A stretch of 64,000 nt of DNA. It comes from Pseudomonas parafulva (GTDB lineage Bacteria; Pseudomonadota; Gammaproteobacteria; Pseudomonadales; Pseudomonadaceae). Positions within the stretch are counted from its first letter, which is position 1. Each line of letters starts with the position of its first letter. Position numbers and translations under genes: made by a program. The notes below the pieces were generated by a model. The model saw nothing but the letters and a program-made list of their open reading frames with translations, did no database searches and was not told where the DNA came from. The stretch spans positions 682,001-746,000 of the forward strand of contig NZ_CP009747.1 of NCBI RefSeq assembly GCF_000800255.1, in the 5' to 3' direction. Positions 43,817-52,928 of this stretch are shown piece by piece.

Positions 43817-44779
43817 ATGAACACGACCAATGCCGTTTCCCGCCTGGGCCTGGATCAACCCCGCCACCGTTCGGTGAGCAGCGATGGGCGTCTGCGCCTG
43901 CAACTGGACGAGACCTACGGGCAGTGCCACACCGACCTGCTGCAACTGGAGCAGGGGCTGTCCCTGGGCCGACTGCACTACCACCCCACGCGCACGCTGG
44001 TAGAAGAGACCTGTGGTCCGCACGACGGCCATGTGATGGTGGTCACCGTGGGCTTGCAGGGAAAATCCGGCTTCATCGGCCAGGACGGCAGCACCCTGGC
44101 CTTCGAAGCCGGGCACACCACCATCACCGCCTTTCGGGCCACGCCGGGCGAGCGGCGCTACCAGGCCAACGAGACCGCTTCGCAGCTGCGCGTGGTGATC
44201 GACCATGCCACGTTGTGCAAGTACGTCGGCGAGGCGCGGGCGACCGAGGTGCTGGGCAGCGGTCGCCTGCATCGCCTGGATTTTCGCCGCAGCTCCCAGG
44301 CCGCCCAGGCCCATGCCGCCGCACTGGTGCGCTACCTGCAACCGGGCGGGCTGGACCCGGCCCATCGCCTGGACCTGCACATCCACACCCTCAGCCTGCT
44401 GGCCGAGCAGTTCAACCTACTGGCACCGCAGCAGAGCAGCACGTCGGCGATGAGCACCTGTGACATCCAGCGCATCGAGCGCGCACGCAACCTGCTGTGC
44501 GAGCAACTGGACAAGCCGCTGACCGTGGATTACCTGGCCACGGCGGTTGGCATGAACGAGCACAAGCTCAAGGAAGGCTTCCGCTACCTGTTCGATACCA
44601 CCCCGGCGCGTATGCTGCTGGAGCTGCGCATGCGCAAGGCCATGACCCTGCTGGAAGCCGGGCAGCAGGTGGCGCAGGCGGCGTGGCAGGTGGGGTACAA
44701 GTACCCGAACAATTTCACCGTAGCGTTCACGCGCTATTTCGGGCGCTCGCCAAAGTCGATTTTCGGCAAGAAGCGCTGA
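43817..44779 (+). CDS. AraC-family regulator, PchR/PdtC-like
   Basis: A 320-residue protein. An N-terminal effector domain (about 1-210) is followed by two helix-turn-helix motifs (about 225-320): LTVDYLATAVGMNEHKLKEG and VAQAAWQVGYKYPNNFTVAF. This is the class of siderophore-responsive activators such as PchR, which sense the imported ferric siderophore and switch on synthesis and uptake genes. It is divergent from the methyltransferase operon, convergent with the TonB receptor, and has a Fur-box-like site upstream. The start at 43817 follows CAGGGATG; an upstream ATG in frame (43736) lies in the Fur site and is rejected. Confidence 0.88.
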   Translation: MNTTNAVSRLGLDQPRHRSVSSDGRLRLQLDETYGQCHTDLLQLEQGLSLGRLHYHPTRTLVEETCGPHDGHVMVVTVGLQGKSGFIGQDGSTLAFEAGHTTITAFRATPGERRYQANETASQLRVVIDHATLCKYVGEARATEVLGSGRLHRLDFRRSSQAAQAHAAALVRYLQPGGLDPAHRLDLHIHTLSLLAEQFNLLAPQQSSTSAMSTCDIQRIERARNLLCEQLDKPLTVDYLATAVGMNEHKLKEGFRYLFDTTPARMLLELRMRKAMTLLEAGQQVAQAAWQVGYKYPNNFTVAFTRYFGRSPKSIFGKKR

Positions 44780-44843
44780 GGGATCGGCGGGCAGCGGCCC
44801 GAGCTATTCAGCTTTGCCGCCGCCCTGGCCGGGAGCGCTGTGC

Positions 44844-44931
44844 GGTCCAATCGCGACACAAGGCCGCTCCCACCGAGATTTGAGCTGCGCCCCAAATGTT
44901 GGACACCGGTCCACTTTTGGGGCGCAGCTCA
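44844..44931. terminator. REP-like fragment and long inverted repeat between araC-type and receptor genes
   Basis: A degenerate P. putida REP core (CGACACAAGGCCGCTCCCAC) ends near 44871. It is followed by a 16-bp perfect inverted repeat (arms TGAGCTGCGCCCCAAA at 44881 and its complement ending at 44931) with an 18-base loop. Placed between convergent stops, this is probably a bidirectional terminator. The loop contains its own GGACACCGGTCC near-palindrome. Confidence 0.6.
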
Positions 44932-44968
44932 GGCTTTTGTGGGCGCGGTGCGGGGGGAGTCCGGGGCT

Positions 44969-46957
44969 CTACAACTCGAAGCTGAGCCTCACGCCCACTT
45001 CGCGCGGCGGGCTGTAGACGGTCACCGCGCCGTTGAGCAGGCCCTGCGCGTCATAGCGCTTGTCCATCAGGTTGTCGACATAGGCGCTGACTGTGTACTG
45101 GCCAAACCGATACCCACCGCTCACGTCTACCAGCCCGTAACCGGGCCGCTGGTAGCGATTGGCTGCATCCAGGTAGATCTTGCCCACGGCGCTCAGGCCA
45201 CCTTGCACGTACCAGCCGTCATCGGCGTCGTAGCGCAGGCCCAGGTGGCCGGTGAGGTCCGGGGCGAAGGGGTTGCGATGGTCCTTGTAGTCGTTGAGCC
45301 CCTCGCTGAAACGCTCGAAGCGCGTGCGGTTCAGGCCCAGCGCGGCGGTCAGCGTCCAGCGCTCGCCAAGCAGGTATTCCAGGTCCAGGTCCAGCCCGGT
45401 GGAGGTGGCCGACGCCGCGTTGGTGATGTACACCAGCCCCTGTTGCACCAACTGCTGCACCTGCATGTCGCGCACCTGCATGTGGTACAGCGCTGCCGAG
45501 TAGCGCAGGCGCTGATCGACGCTCAGGCCTTTGACGCCGATTTCATAGCTGTTCACCCGCTCCGGGTCGTAGGCGGGGTTGCCGGCGTTGCTGGCGAAGG
45601 CGTTGAAGCCGCCGGCGCGCATGCCCTGGGTGTAGCTCAGGTACACCTGGGCGTCCTCGCTCAGGGCGTATTGCAGCGCGACCTTGGGCGTGAAGTGTTG
45701 CCAGCTGTCCGACTGGTTGCGGTTACTGGCTGGATCGATCCAGGCGCGGGCGTATTCGTAGCGCCCACCCAAGGTCAGCGACCACGCCTCGGACAGCGGC
45801 TGCAGCCACTGTCCGAAGACGGCGGCGGTGTTGCCGCCCAGGTCGGCCTGGGTGCGGGTCAGCGCCATTGGCAGTTTCTGCTCGTAGTCCAGGCTGTGAT
45901 CCTCGCGGTCGGCATACAGCCCCAGCAACCAGCGGCTTTGGCCCTGCTCGCCGCTCAGGCGCAGTTCCTGGCTGAGGGTCTCGAAGTGGTAGTCGCGGGC
46001 CAGGTGCATGAGGTCGCGGGGCTGGAAGTCGGTGTCCTGGCGCAGACGGTCGTCGAACACGCTGCGCGCGGTGATCGAACGCAGCTCGACCGTGTCGGAC
46101 AGGGCGCGGCGCAGGTCCAGCGACCAGGTGTCGCCGCTGGAGTGGTTGCGTCCCGCCAGCCCGGCATTCACCGCCCGGTCGCGACCCTGGCGGCTGCCCC
46201 ACTGCGAGGCCTCGTCACGGTATTTCAGGGCGCTGTAGCGCAGGGTCGCGTCGGTGAATTCATCCGGCGTCCAGCGCAGGGTCAGACGCCCGCTCTGGCG
46301 CTCGCGGTCGTCGGCCTTGCCGCCGGCGAAATCGTCGTCCAGGTAGCCGTCCTGGCGCGTCCACTGGCCAGCCAGGCCGCCGTACAGCGTGCCCTCGATC
46401 AGCGCCGTGCTCAGGTCGGCGCTGACGGTGCGCTTGTCGCGGCTGCCCAGGGTGGTGTCCAGCCGCGCGTAGTCGGCGGCGTCCGGCTGGCGGGTGAATA
46501 CGCTGAGCACCCCGGCTTCGGCGTTGCGTCCGTACAGCGCCGACTGCGGTCCGCGCAGGATCTCCACGCGCTCGACGCCGACCAGGTCGTTGTCGAAGCC
46601 TTGCCCGCGCAACACCGGTACGCCGTCCACCAGCATCAGCAGCGAGTTGGAAAAGGCCGTGGCGTTCGAGGTGAGGCCGCGCACCACCGGCAACTGGGTG
46701 CCGGACTGGCCGAACGGCTGGAAGGTGAAGCCGGGTGTGCGCCGCACCAGTTGTTCGAGCGACTGCACCGGCGTGCTCTGCAGCGTCGTCGCGTCGATCA
46801 CCGAGAGGCTGGCCGGCAGGCGCTCGCGCGACTGCTCCAGTTTGTCGCTGACCACCACGGTGTCTTCCAGCATCACCCGTTCGAGCGCGCTCGTCGGCAT
46901 CGCTCCGCCTGCGGCCACCAGCCCGCCGAACACGCCCCCCAGCCATCCCCTCGTCAT
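44969..46957 (-). CDS. TonB-dependent outer-membrane siderophore receptor
   Basis: A 662-residue precursor with a weak but plausible signal peptide (residues 1-25). A TonB-box-like DTVVVS lies near residue 32, followed by a plug domain (SVIDATTLQSTPVQSLEQLV, LVDGVPVLRG, VERVEILRGPQSALYGRNA) and a barrel with the FyuA-like end NLMDKRYDAQG. The last residue is Leu in VRLSFEL rather than the common Phe/Trp. Fur-box-like sequence lies 64 bp upstream. As the only receptor in the locus it should import the metal-loaded product. The ATG at 46957 has a GGGGAG site; the frame is open further upstream across the Fur site. Confidence 0.9.
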   Translation of the reverse strand: MTRGWLGGVFGGLVAAGGAMPTSALERVMLEDTVVVSDKLEQSRERLPASLSVIDATTLQSTPVQSLEQLVRRTPGFTFQPFGQSGTQLPVVRGLTSNATAFSNSLLMLVDGVPVLRGQGFDNDLVGVERVEILRGPQSALYGRNAEAGVLSVFTRQPDAADYARLDTTLGSRDKRTVSADLSTALIEGTLYGGLAGQWTRQDGYLDDDFAGGKADDRERQSGRLTLRWTPDEFTDATLRYSALKYRDEASQWGSRQGRDRAVNAGLAGRNHSSGDTWSLDLRRALSDTVELRSITARSVFDDRLRQDTDFQPRDLMHLARDYHFETLSQELRLSGEQGQSRWLLGLYADREDHSLDYEQKLPMALTRTQADLGGNTAAVFGQWLQPLSEAWSLTLGGRYEYARAWIDPASNRNQSDSWQHFTPKVALQYALSEDAQVYLSYTQGMRAGGFNAFASNAGNPAYDPERVNSYEIGVKGLSVDQRLRYSAALYHMQVRDMQVQQLVQQGLVYITNAASATSTGLDLDLEYLLGERWTLTAALGLNRTRFERFSEGLNDYKDHRNPFAPDLTGHLGLRYDADDGWYVQGGLSAVGKIYLDAANRYQRPGYGLVDVSGGYRFGQYTVSAYVDNLMDKRYDAQGLLNGAVTVYSPPREVGVRLSFEL

Positions 46958-47020
46958 CTCTGCTCCCCGTGCCTGCAAGACGCACCCCGAACGGGCGCGC
47001 GACGGACGGCATTGTAGCTC

Positions 47021-47039
47021 GCTATCGAGAATCATTTGC
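47021..47039 (-). promoter_or_regulatory. Fur box candidate upstream of the TonB receptor
   Basis: GCTATCGAGAATCATTTGC matches the 19-bp Fur consensus at 13 positions by my count, again with an intact AATCATT. Located just upstream of the receptor start, it predicts iron-repressed expression. Confidence 0.7.
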
Positions 47040-47152
47040 ATATGGGCGCCTATGCGCAAGCGCTAGATTCCTATGCGCTGCGGCCCTGCGCGACGGTTGC
47101 CCGCACGGACACTAACGGCTAAGGTCGCCGCCTTGATTCACGAGAGGCAACC

Positions 47153-48028
47153 ATGGGCTACCTGATTATCGTCGCGCTGATCCAGGCGTTTTCCTTCAGC
47201 CTGATCGGCGAGTACCTGGCCGGGCATGTCGACAGCTACTTCGCCGTGCTGGCGCGCGTGCTGCTGGCGGGTCTTGTGTTCCTGCCACTGACCCGCTGGC
47301 GCCAGGTCGAGCCGCGTTTTCTGCGTTCGATGCTGCTGATCGGCGCACTGCAATACGGCATCACCTACGTCTGCCTGTACCTGAGTTTCCGCGTGCTGAG
47401 CGTGCCGGAGGTGCTGCTGTTCACCATCCTCACGCCGCTGCACGTGACCCTGATCGAAGACGCCTTGAACCGTCGCTTCAACGCCTGGGCACTGCTCGCG
47501 GCGCTGGTGGCCGTGGCCGGTGCGGCGGTGATCCGCTTCGACCGCATCAGCGGCGAGTTCTTCGGCGGCTTCCTGCTGCTGCAACTGGCCAACTTCACCT
47601 ATGCCGCTGGCCAGGTGCTGTACCGTCACCTGATCGCCCGGCACCCGAGCGATCTGCCGCACTACCGGCGCTTCGGCTATTTCTACCTCGGCGCGCTGAT
47701 GGTGGTGCTGCCGGCGTTCCTGGCGTTCGGCAATACCCAGCGCCTGCCGAGCACCGACGTGCAATGGCTGGTGTTGCTGTTCCTCGGCCTGTGCCCCACG
47801 GCGCTGGGGCTGTACTGGTGGAACAAGGGCGCCTGCCTGGTCTCCGGCGGTACTCTGGCGGTGATGAACAATCTGCACGTGCCGGTGGGGCTGTTGCTGA
47901 ACCTGCTGATCTGGAACCAGCACGAACCGCTGGGGCGCTTGTTCATCGGCGGCGCGGTGATCCTGGCGTCGGTGTGGCTCAGTCGCCTGGGCGAGCGCCG
48001 TGCCCCGTCGCTGGCGGGCAAGGGCTAG
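47153..48028 (+). CDS. EamA/DMT-family transporter (YigM-like)
   Basis: A 291-residue, about ten-span drug/metabolite transporter with two EamA repeats (LLAGLVFLPLTRW in the first, LGLCPTALGLYWWNKGACLV in the second). It resembles the carboxylate/amino acid/amine transporter group that includes YigM. Sitting next to the receptor it might belong to the metallophore locus, but it is on the other strand and is found alone elsewhere, so this is open. Its stop codon TAG is part of the CTAG that flanks the MITE. Confidence 0.82.
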   Translation: MGYLIIVALIQAFSFSLIGEYLAGHVDSYFAVLARVLLAGLVFLPLTRWRQVEPRFLRSMLLIGALQYGITYVCLYLSFRVLSVPEVLLFTILTPLHVTLIEDALNRRFNAWALLAALVAVAGAAVIRFDRISGEFFGGFLLLQLANFTYAAGQVLYRHLIARHPSDLPHYRRFGYFYLGALMVVLPAFLAFGNTQRLPSTDVQWLVLLFLGLCPTALGLYWWNKGACLVSGGTLAVMNNLHVPVGLLLNLLIWNQHEPLGRLFIGGAVILASVWLSRLGERRAPSLAGKG

Positions 48029-48201
48029 GCTCTGACTGAAAAGTTCTGAAACGCCGGGGAGACAAGGCGAAAACAGCCGAGGAACGGTCGGAGTCGCGCT
48101 CGACTTTACTGGTTGTAAATGAGCATTCCGACCGGGCTGGCGATCCAGGCTGTTTTCAACGCAGGATCACCAAGTATCAGGGCTTTTCAGACAGAGCCTA
48201 G
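48025..48201. mobile_element. 177-bp MITE-like element with terminal inverted repeats and CTAG flanks
   Basis: The left end GGCTCTGACTGAAAAGTTCT and the reverse complement of the right end GGCTCTGTCTGAAAAGCCCT form imperfect terminal repeats of about 25 bp. Both ends are bounded by CTAG, consistent with a target duplication or YTAR-type preference as in IS5-group elements. Inside, GAAAACAGCC pairs with GGCTGTTTTC and GGTCGGA with TCCGACC, so the whole element can fold. There is no coding capacity. It lies between convergent genes. Confidence 0.75.
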
Positions 48202-51200
48202 GCGCGGCGAGCGCGGGCTGAGCCTTCACCCGACGCGCTGGCACCAAGGCATAGAGCGCCGGCAGCACGAACAAGGTGAACAGCGTGCCGATGAGCATGC
48301 CCCAGACCATCACCATGCCCAGCGAATGCCGGCTGTTGGCACCGGCACCGCTGGCCAGCAGCAGCGGCAGCGAACCGAAGACCATGGCGGCGGTGGTCAT
48401 GATGATCGGCCGCAGGCGGATCTGCGCCGCGGTTTCGATGGCGCTGATGCGGTCCAGACGCTCGCGCACCTGCAGTTCGTTGGCGAATTCGATCATCAGG
48501 ATGCCGTGTTTGCTGATCAGTCCGATCAAGGTCACCAGCCCGATCTGCGTGTAGATGTTGACCGTGGCGAAGCCCATCGCCAGCGGGATCAGCGCGCCGA
48601 GCAAGGACAGCGGCACGGTCACCAGGATGATCAGCGGGTCGAGCATGCTCTCGAACTGCGCGGCCAGCAGCAGGTAGATCACGATGATCGCCATGACGAA
48701 GGCCAGCGCCAGCGAACTGCCTTCCTGCACGTACTGGCGGCTTTCACCGGACCAGTCGACGCTGTAGCCGTCCGGCAGGCTCGCCGCTTCGCGTTGCAGG
48801 AAGGCGATGCAGTCGCCCAGGCTCACGCCGGCCGCCGGGACGGCTTGCAGGGTGATCGCATTCTGCTGGTTGAACTGCTTGAGGGTGTTCGGTTTGGTGG
48901 TGGTCTCGGCGCGCACCACGGCCGACAGCGGCACCAGCTCGCCACTGCGGCTGCGCACGTACTGTTGGCCCAGCGCCTCGATCGTCGAGCGGGCGCCCTG
49001 GGTGCTCTGGGCAATCACGTCGTAGGAGCGGCCCTGCAACGCGAAGCGGGTGGTGTAGCCCTCGGCCAGGAAGGTTTCCAGTGAATCGCCGATGGCCTGC
49101 ATGGAGATGCCCAGGGCATTGGCCCGGTCGCGGTCGACATGCAGATCGACGTTTGGGCTGTCGAACTCGATGTCGCTGTCCAGGGTGGCGAACAGGCCAC
49201 TGTCCCGGGCCTTGCGCTTGAGGCTATCCATGGCGCTGTACACATCCTCGAAATCGGCGCTGGCGCGCAGGATCATCTGCACCGGCAGGCCGCCGGTGGA
49301 GCCGGGCAGGGGGGGCAGTTGAAAGGCGAAGAGGCTGGTGCCCTGGATGTCGCCGACACGCGCTTGCAGATCGCCCTGGATCGTGGCCGCCGTGCGTGAG
49401 CGCTCATCCCACCGGCTCAGGTTGACACCGGCGAAGCCGTTGGCCGGACCGTCGGTGCCGTTGATGATCCAGCGGCTGATCACCTCGGGGATGTCCTTGA
49501 ATGCGTCGTCCAGTTCGGCGGCGTAGCGCTCGCTGTACGCCAGGTTGGCGTACTGCGGCGCCTTGATCACCGTGAGGATCGAGGCCTGGTCTTCGGACGG
49601 CGCCAGTTCGTGCTGCGCGTGCAGGTACAGCAGCGGCAACGCCAGCAGAATCAGCACACTGCCCAGCACCACGGCCCAGCGCAGGCGCTGCACCTGGACC
49701 AGCACCCGCGCGTAGTACTGCTGCGCTTTGCTGAACAGGGCGTCGGAAAAGGTGGCGGTGCGGCTGGGCGAATGGGCTTTCATCAGCGTCGCGGCCAGCA
49801 CCGGTGACAGGGTCAACGCCACCACGCCGGAGATGATCACCGCGCCCGCCAGGCTCAGCGCGAACTCTTTGAACAGCGCGCCGGTCAGCCCACCGATGAA
49901 GGCGATGGGCGAATACACCGCCGCCAGGGTCAGGGTCATGGTGATCACCGGCACGGCGATTTCCCGGGCGCCGAGCAGCGCCGCCTGCCAGGGCGAGGCT
50001 CCGTCGTCGATGTGCCGGTGCACGTTCTCCACCACCACGATGGCGTCGTCTACCACCAGGCCGATGGCCAGGACCATGGCCAGCAATGTCAGCAGGTTGA
50101 GGCTGAAGCCGAAGGCGAACATCAGCGCCGCCGCGCCCAGCAGCGACAGCGGAATGGTGACCAGCGGGATGATCACCGTGCGCAGCGAGCCCAGGCACAG
50201 GAAGATCACCACCGCGACGATCAGCGAGGCTTCCACCAGGGTGCGGGTGACCTCGTCGATCGAGGCCTTGATGAACAGCGCGGTCTCGAAGGCGATGTCC
50301 GCCTCGACGCCGGGCGGCAGGGTTTTCTTGATCGCCGGCAGCAGGTTGTTGATCTGCTCGACGATGGTCAGCGGGTTGCCGGCGGGCGCGGCGAACAGGC
50401 CCAGGTGCACGGCCGGTTTGCCGTCCATCAGCGCGCTGGTTTCGCGACTGGCGGCGGCCAACTCGACGGTGCCGATGTCCTTGACCTTGATCAGTTCGTT
50501 GCCGGCGCTGCGCAGGGTCATGTCCTGGAATTGCGCGATGCTCTTGAGGTCGGTGTCGACCTGGATGTTGGTGACCGTCAGGTCATCCTTGAGGTTGCCG
50601 GGGGCGGTCTGCACGTTTTCCGCACGCAGGGCCTGGGCCACTTCTGCGGCGGTGATGTTGCGCGCGGCCAGGCGCGACGGATCCAGCCACAGGCGCATCG
50701 CCAACTGCTGGCCGCCGAAGGTCTGGATCTTGGCCACGCCGTCGATGCCGGACAGGCTGGGAATCACTTCCCGGGACAGGTAGTCGGTCAACTGCGCCAG
50801 CGACAGGGTGGTGGTGGAGAAGCCCACGTAGGCGACCGCCGTGGAGTCGCCGGCCGACTGTTCGATGACCGGGTCATAGGCTTTTTCCGGCAGCTTGTAC
50901 TTGACTTGGCTGACCTTGGCGATCACGTCGGACAGCGCTTTGGTGGTGTCCGCGCCGAGCTTGAGCCGCACCTGCACCGTGCTCAGGCCCTGCTTGGTGG
51001 AGGAACTGATGTAGTCGGCGCCCTCGATGGTGGCGCTGGCCTGGGCGATCGGCTGGGTGACGAAACCTTGCATCAGCTCGGCGGAGGCGCCGGGGTATTC
51101 GGTGGTCACCGTCACCGTGGCGCTGTCGAGCAACGGGTACTGGCGCACCGGCAGGTTGTTGAGGGCCAGCAGGCCGGCGAGGACCAGGAAGGCATTGACC

Positions 51201-51247
51201 ACCAGGGCGAGGATCGGCCGGCGCAGAAACAGATCAGTGAAGTGCAT
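48167..51247 (-). CDS. RND multidrug efflux permease (HAE-1 type)
   Basis: A 1026-residue inner-membrane proton-driven pump. It has the N-terminal FLRRPILALVVNAFLVLAG span, the TM4 relay motif GLVVDDAIVVVENVHRH, two large periplasmic loops and a C-terminal half with IGLISKHGILMIEFANELQ. It overlaps the adaptor gene by 14 bp. Its stop and last ten residues (RLCLKSPDTW) are encoded by the inserted MITE, so the native C-terminus has been replaced. No outer-membrane factor gene is adjacent. Position beside the tox operon suggests toxoflavin efflux, parallel to toxFGHI of Burkholderia glumae (inference). Confidence 0.92.
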   Translation of the reverse strand: MHFTDLFLRRPILALVVNAFLVLAGLLALNNLPVRQYPLLDSATVTVTTEYPGASAELMQGFVTQPIAQASATIEGADYISSSTKQGLSTVQVRLKLGADTTKALSDVIAKVSQVKYKLPEKAYDPVIEQSAGDSTAVAYVGFSTTTLSLAQLTDYLSREVIPSLSGIDGVAKIQTFGGQQLAMRLWLDPSRLAARNITAAEVAQALRAENVQTAPGNLKDDLTVTNIQVDTDLKSIAQFQDMTLRSAGNELIKVKDIGTVELAAASRETSALMDGKPAVHLGLFAAPAGNPLTIVEQINNLLPAIKKTLPPGVEADIAFETALFIKASIDEVTRTLVEASLIVAVVIFLCLGSLRTVIIPLVTIPLSLLGAAALMFAFGFSLNLLTLLAMVLAIGLVVDDAIVVVENVHRHIDDGASPWQAALLGAREIAVPVITMTLTLAAVYSPIAFIGGLTGALFKEFALSLAGAVIISGVVALTLSPVLAATLMKAHSPSRTATFSDALFSKAQQYYARVLVQVQRLRWAVVLGSVLILLALPLLYLHAQHELAPSEDQASILTVIKAPQYANLAYSERYAAELDDAFKDIPEVISRWIINGTDGPANGFAGVNLSRWDERSRTAATIQGDLQARVGDIQGTSLFAFQLPPLPGSTGGLPVQMILRASADFEDVYSAMDSLKRKARDSGLFATLDSDIEFDSPNVDLHVDRDRANALGISMQAIGDSLETFLAEGYTTRFALQGRSYDVIAQSTQGARSTIEALGQQYVRSRSGELVPLSAVVRAETTTKPNTLKQFNQQNAITLQAVPAAGVSLGDCIAFLQREAASLPDGYSVDWSGESRQYVQEGSSLALAFVMAIIVIYLLLAAQFESMLDPLIILVTVPLSLLGALIPLAMGFATVNIYTQIGLVTLIGLISKHGILMIEFANELQVRERLDRISAIETAAQIRLRPIIMTTAAMVFGSLPLLLASGAGANSRHSLGMVMVWGMLIGTLFTLFVLPALYALVPARRVKAQPALAAPRLCLKSPDTW

Positions 51248-52340
51248 GGGCCGCTCCTTGCCGGGCTGCTTGAACCGGGGCAGGGCTGGGCACGGGTTGG
51301 ACGTCCTGCCCGTCGCTCAGGCGGTTCTGCCCGACCTCCACCACTTCGTCACCGGGCTCGAGGCCTTCGGCGATCACCCGCCAACCCTCGCTGCGGGCAC
51401 CGGTCTTCACGGCGACCCGATGCACCTGGGCGCGCTGCTCGTGGCGGGTAATGCGGTACACCACGTCGCCGTAGGCGCTGCTGACGATGGCGGTGGTCGG
51501 CACCACCAGGGCGGGCGCGGCAGAGGCGCGCACCACGCGCACATCTGCCGACATGCCGGGCCTGAGCGCGGGGGGCGCCTCGGTCAGGATCGCCTGCACG
51601 CGGGTCATGCGTGTGCTGTCGAGCAACGGATCGAGGGTGGTGATGCGCGCGGAGTAGGTCTGATCGGGCAAGGCGCTGAAACTCAGCAGCACCGCCTGGC
51701 CCTGATGGACCTGGGCGCTGGCGTGTTCATCGAGGGAGAAATTCACCCTCAGTTCGCTGAGGTCGATCAGGCTGGCGAGGGTGTCTCCCGGGTTCACGTA
51801 CTGGCCCACATGCACTTTGCGAATGCCGAGCTGGCCGGCGAAGGGCGCGGTGATGGTCTTCTGCGCGATCACCGCCTCGACTTTGGCCAGCATGGCCTTG
51901 GCCGCGTCCAGGTCCGCCTGGGCGTTGTCCAGGTCTTCCTTGGCCACTGCACCTGCCGGGATCAGTTGGCGGATGCGTTGCAGACGCTTTTGCGCCCTGG
52001 CCGCCAGTGCCCGCTGATGATCGGCTTCGGCCCGCTCCGGCGCGCTGTTGAGGGTCACCAGCCGCTGGCCTTTCTGAACCCTCTGGCCGGAATCGAAACT
52101 CAGCGCCTCGACTTTGCCGCCCACTTCCGCGCTGACCAGCACTTGTTCGCCCGCTTCCAGGCTGCCGATGCTGTCGAAATAACGAGGTAGCGACTGGGTC
52201 TTTGCCTGGGCGGTTTGCACGTTGGTGGGCGCCGGCGCTTCGCCGCTGGCCTGCTGCGCCGTCGTGGTGTTTGGCATGGCGTACACCGCGATAACGATGA
52301 CCAGCACTAGGCTGACGAATAGAGCAAGTTTCTTGCGCAT
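51234..52340 (-). CDS. RND efflux periplasmic adaptor (membrane fusion protein)
   Basis: A 368-residue adaptor with a single N-terminal membrane anchor (LALFVSLVLVIVIAVYA) and no lipobox. A split lipoyl/hairpin region follows (VSAEVGGKVEALSFDSGQRV to TITAPFAGQLGIRKVHVGQY), then beta-barrel and membrane-proximal domains. It links the RND pump to an outer-membrane channel encoded elsewhere. Start codon ATG at 52340; only a few bases from the YdcZ-like stop, so these three genes form one operon divergent from a LysR gene. Confidence 0.92.
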   Translation of the reverse strand: MRKKLALFVSLVLVIVIAVYAMPNTTTAQQASGEAPAPTNVQTAQAKTQSLPRYFDSIGSLEAGEQVLVSAEVGGKVEALSFDSGQRVQKGQRLVTLNSAPERAEADHQRALAARAQKRLQRIRQLIPAGAVAKEDLDNAQADLDAAKAMLAKVEAVIAQKTITAPFAGQLGIRKVHVGQYVNPGDTLASLIDLSELRVNFSLDEHASAQVHQGQAVLLSFSALPDQTYSARITTLDPLLDSTRMTRVQAILTEAPPALRPGMSADVRVVRASAAPALVVPTTAIVSSAYGDVVYRITRHEQRAQVHRVAVKTGARSEGWRVIAEGLEPGDEVVEVGQNRLSDGQDVQPVPSPAPVQAARQGAAHALH

Positions 52341-52347
52341 GGGCAGA

Positions 52348-52833
52348 TCATTCCTTGATCACACTTTCGCTGGACAATTGAATCAACAACACCCCGATGA
52401 AAATCATTGCCACACCCAGTATTCGGTACAGCGTGACCTGTTTGGTCGGCATCCCCATCAAGCCGAAATGGTCGATGATGAGCGAGGTGAGCAATTGGCC
52501 GCCAATGACGCAGGCCATGAAACTGGTCGTGCCCATGCGCGGCGATAACAACAACGCGGCGGTGATGTAGATCACCCCGGCAATCCCCCCCACCCAGGCC
52601 CACAACGGCAGGCTGGTGGCGGCACCGAGTTGAGGTGCGGGTGCACGCAGCGCCAGCAGTACCGGCGCAATGGCTATCAAACTGATGATCAGCGACACCA
52701 CCGTGGCCCATAAGGGATGACCGACGGCGCGTCCCAACGCCGCATTGGCTGCGGCCTGGAACGGCACGACTGCGCCTGCGGCTATGGCTGCGCCGACAAG
52801 CATCGCGGTAGACATCGAAAGAGGAGTGGTCAT
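52348..52833 (-). CDS. YdcZ/DMT-family small membrane protein
   Basis: A 161-residue, five-span protein of the YdcZ (DUF606) DMT subgroup: PFQAAANAALGRAVGHPLWA, AWVGGIAGVIYITAALLLSP and FMACVIGGQLLTSLIIDHFG are the family blocks. The function of these transporters is poorly known. It is the first gene of the efflux operon, 95 bp from the divergent LysR gene, which suggests a common inducer with the RND pump. Confidence 0.82.
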   Translation of the reverse strand: MTTPLSMSTAMLVGAAIAAGAVVPFQAAANAALGRAVGHPLWATVVSLIISLIAIAPVLLALRAPAPQLGAATSLPLWAWVGGIAGVIYITAALLLSPRMGTTSFMACVIGGQLLTSLIIDHFGLMGMPTKQVTLYRILGVAMIFIGVLLIQLSSESVIKE

Positions 52834-52928
52834 TGGCTATCGCTTCATCAGTGGTTGTTTTGGACTTGATTTTGAAATATGAATAGAGGGAATGGAAATT
52901 CGTATAACCAACGGATGGTATTCAACGG

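Noticed and set aside
27361..47039. Identity as the known PDTC (pdt) or thioquinolobactin (qbs) cluster
   Set aside because: The sulfur-transfer core and receptor fit, but the kynurenine-pathway enzymes of qbs are absent and the AAR-aminotransferase, TPP and GH88-like genes do not belong to either as I know them.
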